A stretch of DNA of 26,250 nucleotides from an uncultured Candidatus Melainabacteria bacterium (GTDB lineage Bacteria; Cyanobacteriota; Vampirovibrionia; Gastranaerophilales; Gastranaerophilaceae). Shown piece after piece: positions 22,888-26,250 of the stretch. Where the stretch lies: the NCBI GenBank assembly GCA_934692665.1, contig CAKUUG010000027.1:1-26250 (forward strand), written 5' to 3'. Position numbers and translations under genes: made by a program. Positions within the stretch are counted from its first letter, which is position 1; each line of letters begins with the position of its first letter. Below the pieces are notes generated by a model that did no database searches, was not told where the DNA came from, and was given only the letters and a program-made list of their open reading frames with translations.

Positions 22888-24159
22888 ATGAATACGAAAG
22901 ACTCCAGATATCTCGCTCAACAAATCGTTGAAAATGCTCATATTTCTCTAGAAAATACTTTTAAAGAAATAGATAAAATTACAGAATACAACCAAAAAAA
23001 AGTTCTTGATGCGTTTTATAAAAACAAAATCGGAGAGGAACATTTCTACACTGTAACGGGTTACGGGCATGATGATATAGGTAGAGAAGCACTTGATAAT
23101 GTCTATAAAGACGCATTCAAAACAGAAGCCGCTATTGTTAGACCGCATTTTGTTTCAGGTTCGCATACAATAGCTTGTGCATTGTTTGGGGTTTTGAGAT
23201 ATGGGGATAGGCTCGTATCTATTGCAGGAGAACCTTATGACACTATGCAACAAATTATAGGCTCAAGAAAAGAAGACGACTACGATACGAGTTTAATGGG
23301 ACATGGTGTAAAATACTCAGAAGTTCCATTAAAATCTACAAATGAGGGCTTGAGAGTTGATATAGAAAATATAGAAAAATATCTTTTGCCTGATACGAAA
23401 ATGGTCTTGATTCAGCGCTCTAGAGGTTATTCACTTAGAAATCCATTAACAATTTCTGATATAGAAAAAATAATCAAAATTGTAAAAAGCAAAAATCCGC
23501 AAATCTGCTGTTTTGTTGACAATTGTTATGGTGAATTTGTCGAAACAAAAGAACCTACAGAAGTTGGGGCTGATTTGGTTGCAGGAAGTTTAATCAAAAA
23601 TCCCGGAGGCGGCATTGTAGAGGCCGGAGGATACATTTTAGGTAAGAAAAAATATGTCGATATGGCAGCAAGAAGGCTCACAGCCCCAGGAATCGGTGCA
23701 GAAGGCGGAGCTATGCACAACCAAACAAGAACTATTTTGCAAGGCTTTTTTATGTCGCCTGATATTACTTCAAATGCTTATAAAGGTGCTATTTTGGGTG
23801 CAAAAGTGTTTGAAGATATGGGATTCAAGACTTTTCCATCTTCTTCAACAAAAAGGACTGATTTGATACAGACAATTTTATTTAACAATGAATCTGAACA
23901 ACAAGCGTTTTGCCGTATGGTGCAGAGATATTCACCTGTTGAAAGTTATCTTACTCCTATTCCTGATACGGTTCCCGGATATGACTGCAATTTGTTGATG
24001 GCAGGAGGAAGTTTTATTGAAGGTTCTACGATAGAATTGTCTGCAGATGGGCCAACAAGAGAACCTTGGGCTATTTATATGCAAGGCGGTCTAAATTATT
24101 TTCATATAAAAATTGCACTCAAAGGTGTGGTCGAAGAGCTTTTGAAAAACAAAAACTAA
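22888..24159 (+). CDS. Methionine gamma-lyase family PLP enzyme (aluminium resistance protein family)
   Basis: A 423-residue protein of the PF06838 family (Met_gamma_lyase, historically annotated aluminium resistance protein), a fold-type I PLP enzyme. GYGHDDIGREALD (58-70), the cofactor-binding Asp in FVDNCYGEFVE (209-219, Asp211) and the Schiff-base Lys in AGSLIKNPGGG (Lys237) are visible, along with RRLTAPGIGAEGG (about 257-269). The length is typical. The true substrate of this subfamily is poorly established, so the name is a family label only. AAGGAT lies about 12 nt before the ATG, a long spacing. Confidence 0.92.
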   Translation: MNTKDSRYLAQQIVENAHISLENTFKEIDKITEYNQKKVLDAFYKNKIGEEHFYTVTGYGHDDIGREALDNVYKDAFKTEAAIVRPHFVSGSHTIACALFGVLRYGDRLVSIAGEPYDTMQQIIGSRKEDDYDTSLMGHGVKYSEVPLKSTNEGLRVDIENIEKYLLPDTKMVLIQRSRGYSLRNPLTISDIEKIIKIVKSKNPQICCFVDNCYGEFVETKEPTEVGADLVAGSLIKNPGGGIVEAGGYILGKKKYVDMAARRLTAPGIGAEGGAMHNQTRTILQGFFMSPDITSNAYKGAILGAKVFEDMGFKTFPSSSTKRTDLIQTILFNNESEQQAFCRMVQRYSPVESYLTPIPDTVPGYDCNLLMAGGSFIEGSTIELSADGPTREPWAIYMQGGLNYFHIKIALKGVVEELLKNKN

Positions 24160-24265
24160 GTATTAATTTTTGTAACATTTTGTTCTCTTTTATAGAAAAA
24201 ACATTAAAGAAATAATGTCAAAATGCCGTAATAAATAACTAGGATAAACAATAAAGGACGAGCAA

Positions 24266-24535
24266 ATGGGACAAAACTATAACCTGAATTCGACTTTTGG
24301 GATGAATGTTTCCTCTAGAAACACAAGGGTGAAACCCGAAAAAACCCAAAAAACAAACATCGAATCAACTATTGGTGATTTGCTTGACAACTTTGTTAGT
24401 TTTTCTCCGGAAACAGAAAAAGTCTACAATGGCGATGTAGAAAAACAAATAAATATGTACTCCAGACAAGCAATGATTGTCGGAATGAACCTCCGAAATG
24501 CAGAAGTTAAAAGGAATTTTGATGTAAATATATAA
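24266..24535 (+). CDS. Small polar protein of 89 residues, unknown
   Basis: It begins MGQNYNLNSTFGMNVSSRNT, an Asn/Ser-rich leader like other lineage-type proteins here. A charged Lys/Thr stretch and an amphipathic half (ESTIGDLLDNFVSFSPETEK; then KQINMYSRQAMIVGMNLRNA) follow. No signal peptide or membrane helix. A good SD (AAAGGA) stands before the ATG. The 106 nt upstream contain only a weak promoter candidate (TTGTAA at 24170 and TATAGA at 24191, 15-nt spacing). A GC-rich hairpin follows the stop. Complete small gene; function unknown. Confidence 0.75.
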   Translation: MGQNYNLNSTFGMNVSSRNTRVKPEKTQKTNIESTIGDLLDNFVSFSPETEKVYNGDVEKQINMYSRQAMIVGMNLRNAEVKRNFDVNI

Positions 24536-24542
24536 AAAATTT

Positions 24543-24567
24543 AAACGCCCGATTTTTTCGGGCGTTT
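24543..24567. terminator. GC-rich bidirectional terminator
   Basis: A perfect 10-bp stem AAACGCCCGA/TCGGGCGTTT around TTTTT. The T run after it is better on the minus strand (TTTAAATTTTTT), so it probably ends the 24623-26181 transcript as well as the 89-aa gene. Confidence 0.85.
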
Positions 24568-24622
24568 CCGTTTGTGAATTATTTTTTGATTAATTAGTTT
24601 TAAGAATAAAAGTTTTTTATCA

Positions 24623-25450
24623 TTATTTCTTTAAAATTGATGCCATTTTTGCATTGTCAAATGTTTCTATTTTTTTATTTTGACGATTTTTATTTTTATA
24701 TAAAAATATTCCAATCCCACCCGCTACAGTGATTGTTGCTAATGTACTAAAAACAAATTTGTTGTTTTTTATTAATGTTTGTATTTTATTTAAAAACGTT
24801 TTTTGTTCTATTGCTATTGTTTCCGGTTTTATTTTATTTGTTGAAATAGTATCGCATGTACTAGCGATAGCGTTTTTTCGGACTGTTGGCTTAGGTGTTG
24901 GAACTTCATTTATAACCATTAGCTCTTGTTTTGTTTTATTTGTCGGAACAATTTTGTTTTTGGTTATAGTGACATCTTTTTGAATTATTGGACTAGGTAA
25001 TAGAATTTCATCTGTTTTTGATATTTTTGTTTCAAGCATTATTTGTTTTGCTATTTCTTCAGGAGTTGTATCCGATAATGTTTTTGTTGATTCTTCAATA
25101 ATTCTTGCTATTTCTTCTTTGTTTTTAACGGGATTTTTGTACAGTTTTTCTAATTCATTTATACCCATATTCGTTTTGTCGGAAAATTCATCAATACTTT
25201 TTTGAATGGCGTAAAAATAGCCTTGTCTTTCTATGAAGATTTTATCCAATTCACTTGTCAAAGGTTCTATTTGTTTTTGCATTTCAACAAGTTTGTTGGC
25301 ATCTTCTCTTGTTACGTCTAATTTATCTAAAAAATACGTTTTATCTATTCTGCCCAGAGTAAAAGCAGGGTTAAGTTTTTCATCTGTATCGAGAGGATAT
25401 AAAAGCATTGTATGGCAATCTTCTGCACAGCGTTGTGTAATTTCTTTCAT
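24623..25450 (-). CDS. C-terminal part of a frame-shifted membrane-anchored protein
   Basis: From its first ATG this ORF has 275 codons, but the same frame stays open upstream to a stop at 25637-25639, overlapping the preceding ORF. The upstream codons (for example DTLVGIIYETLDGT, then TGRHTIAKVQDIQKLL) are ordinary protein sequence and continue the preceding ORF in the -1 frame. The ATG at 25450 has no SD, so independent translation is doubtful. Content: helical Glu/Lys-rich region, a Lys/Thr/Pro-rich linker, then a membrane helix near the C-terminus (FVFSTLATITVAGGIGIFLY) with a basic tail. With a -1 shift at 25603-25609 the whole product is 519 residues. No family recognised. Confidence 0.65.
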   Translation of the reverse strand: MKEITQRCAEDCHTMLLYPLDTDEKLNPAFTLGRIDKTYFLDKLDVTREDANKLVEMQKQIEPLTSELDKIFIERQGYFYAIQKSIDEFSDKTNMGINELEKLYKNPVKNKEEIARIIEESTKTLSDTTPEEIAKQIMLETKISKTDEILLPSPIIQKDVTITKNKIVPTNKTKQELMVINEVPTPKPTVRKNAIASTCDTISTNKIKPETIAIEQKTFLNKIQTLIKNNKFVFSTLATITVAGGIGIFLYKNKNRQNKKIETFDNAKMASILKK

Positions 25451-25563
25451 ATCTGAAACTGATGAAGGATCACATGTGTCATCTTGGAGTAATTTTTGTA
25501 TATCTTGAACCTTGGCAATTGTATGTCTGCCTGTTTTTTTATATTTTTCTTTTGCAGTTCCAT

Positions 25564-26181
25564 CTAGTGTTTCATATATAATACCAACAAGAGTGTCCTC
25601 GTCTTTTTTTCTGGATTTATATCTATAAAATCTATTTTAAAGCAAGATTCATAAGGATTATACCAATAGCCTTCTTTACCTTCAAGGTAAGTTTTTTTTC
25701 TTTCAGATTGCAGTTTCATATAATGAGGGAAAAAATCAAAAACATCTTGTGCCATTTTTTTGTCTTTTGACACTATTGCCATTCCGTTGTATTTGTCTAC
25801 GCTTTGAGAAAATTCATATGCAAACTTCTCTACATTTTCCATCATATCATCAAGTATTTTCCAAACATGTCGCATTGGACCGTCTTTTTTAGTAAATTCT
25901 AGATATTTTTGATATACATCTGAGTATTTGCCATGGGTTAGAGGAGTACAATATTTTGAACGTATTTCATCGCTAATAATAGTGCTAACATCACGCATTT
26001 TATAGTTCATTAGTGTAGTTTCGTTGTGGATAAGAATATCACTTGCTTCTTTATAAGTTTTTGGTATAGCATTTTTTATAAATTCATCATTTCCGCAAAA
26101 TGAAACTTTAGGCATGGTAAAATTGTTAGTTTTGGCGATTTTGTGATTGTAGTTTATTGTATTAATTTTTTGAATTTTCAT
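25564..26181 (-). CDS. N-terminal part of the frame-shifted protein (205 aa in frame 0)
   Basis: A 205-residue ORF with an Asn-rich leader (MKIQKINTINYNHKIAKTNN ... MPKVSFCGND) of the same type as the 562-aa protein, then a helical region (residues 35-170) of unknown family. Codon 193 is the AAG of a slippery A AAA AAG. In frame 0 only 12 more residues (TRTLLLVLYMKH) follow before TAG, whereas the -1 frame runs on for 326 codons. The start is ATG 26181, with AAGGG just upstream; an ATG five codons earlier (26196) lacks an SD and does not give the MKI-type start. Either a programmed frameshift, a recent frameshift mutation or an error in a 7-A run explains the break. Confidence 0.7.
   Translation of the reverse strand: MKIQKINTINYNHKIAKTNNFTMPKVSFCGNDEFIKNAIPKTYKEASDILIHNETTLMNYKMRDVSTIISDEIRSKYCTPLTHGKYSDVYQKYLEFTKKDGPMRHVWKILDDMMENVEKFAYEFSQSVDKYNGMAIVSKDKKMAQDVFDFFPHYMKLQSERKKTYLEGKEGYWYNPYESCFKIDFIDINPEKKTRTLLLVLYMKH
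25603..25609 (-). promoter_or_regulatory. Slippery heptamer A AAA AAG (possible -1 frameshift site)
   Basis: In the reading frame of the upstream ORF the bases fall exactly as A AAA AAG, the heptamer best known for -1 frameshifting in bacteria (dnaX, IS elements). A -1 slip makes the next codon GAC and enters the downstream ORF. I see neither a strong SD-like enhancer 10 nt before nor a stable hairpin within 15 nt after, which weakens the case. Confidence 0.45.
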
Positions 26182-26182
26182 A

Positions 26183-26250
26183 TTAACCCTTACCATTAAT
26201 TAGTATACTATATTCTTCTTTAAATTTTAAGATGCTTTCCGGTGTTATTC
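26183..26250 (-). CDS. Probable C-terminus of an upstream gene (partial)
   Basis: From the right edge a minus-strand frame reads 21 residues, ITPESILKFKEEYSILINGK plus G, to TAA at 26185-26183, one base before the ATG at 26181. The tight junction and the SD of the next gene lying inside this frame suggest a co-transcribed gene cut by the window. The alternative is non-coding leader, since a TATACT also lies here. Confidence 0.4.
   Translation of the reverse strand, partial: ITPESILKFKEEYSILINGKG
26202..26207 (-). promoter_or_regulatory. Possible -10 upstream of the frame-shifted gene
   Basis: TATACT on the minus strand, 20 nt before ATG 26181, which would give a leader of about 15 nt with AAGGG. 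It competes with the reading of this segment as the end of an upstream gene. Confidence 0.3.

Overview
The window is AT-rich, gene-dense bacterial chromosome with short intergenic gaps. I see no rRNA, tRNA, CRISPR array or insertion sequence. An outer membrane is implied by a TolC-family channel and KdsA (KDO synthesis for LPS). Several large proteins have Asn-rich leaders of the type MKIxxIN...SFxG that I associate with gut Vampirovibrionia/Melainabacteria (Candidatus Gastranaerophilales). That lineage call is from recall and overall character, not a search, and is moderately confident.

Layout. Positions 1-1618 (minus): tolC-like gene then a TIGR04076-family gene cut by the left edge. 1710-2882 (plus): secreted N-acetylmuramoyl-L-alanine amidase. 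2884-5474 (minus): helical-repeat protein, engB GTPase, secreted M48 protease. 5546-8486 (plus): pyrH-frr-cdsA-rnc, a compact growth operon. 8617-11157 (plus): rpe and a polytopic GT-C-like membrane protein, ending in a hairpin terminator. 11198-11356 (minus): 52-aa orphan with a perfect Shine-Dalgarno (SD). 11573-13261 (plus): 562-aa lineage-type protein with NUMOD3-like repeats. 13258-15213 (minus): recA directly followed by rfbA. 15333-16157 (plus): kdsA. 16213-18051 (minus): 612-aa single-pass protein with a Pro-rich stalk. 18188-20165 (minus): prfB and fabI, apparently separately promoted. 20256-24535 (plus): a 37-aa membrane microprotein, a 602-aa protein built from three copies of a two-helix membrane module, a Tyr/Asn-rich secreted protein, a methionine gamma-lyase-family enzyme and an 89-aa protein. 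24623-26181 (minus): two ORFs that look like one gene joined by a -1 shift at A AAA AAG. 26183-26250: probable tail of another gene.

The recognisable genes are housekeeping: nucleotide and pentose metabolism, ribosome recycling and release, phospholipid, fatty acid, LPS and sugar-nucleotide synthesis, cell-wall hydrolysis, RNA processing and recombination. The unrecognised genes are mostly envelope-type proteins and cluster in the last 10 kb.

The observations most worth following are: (1) the possible programmed -1 frameshift at 25603-25609; (2) several first-of-operon genes with no SD and a -10-like hexamer exactly 6 nt before the ATG, suggesting leaderless mRNAs; (3) the triplicated membrane module; (4) an RNase III in which a normally conserved active-site Asp is Cys; (5) no UGA stop among 27 readable genes, together with a prfB lacking the usual autoregulatory frameshift. 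I did not find a clear defence, secretion or mobile system.
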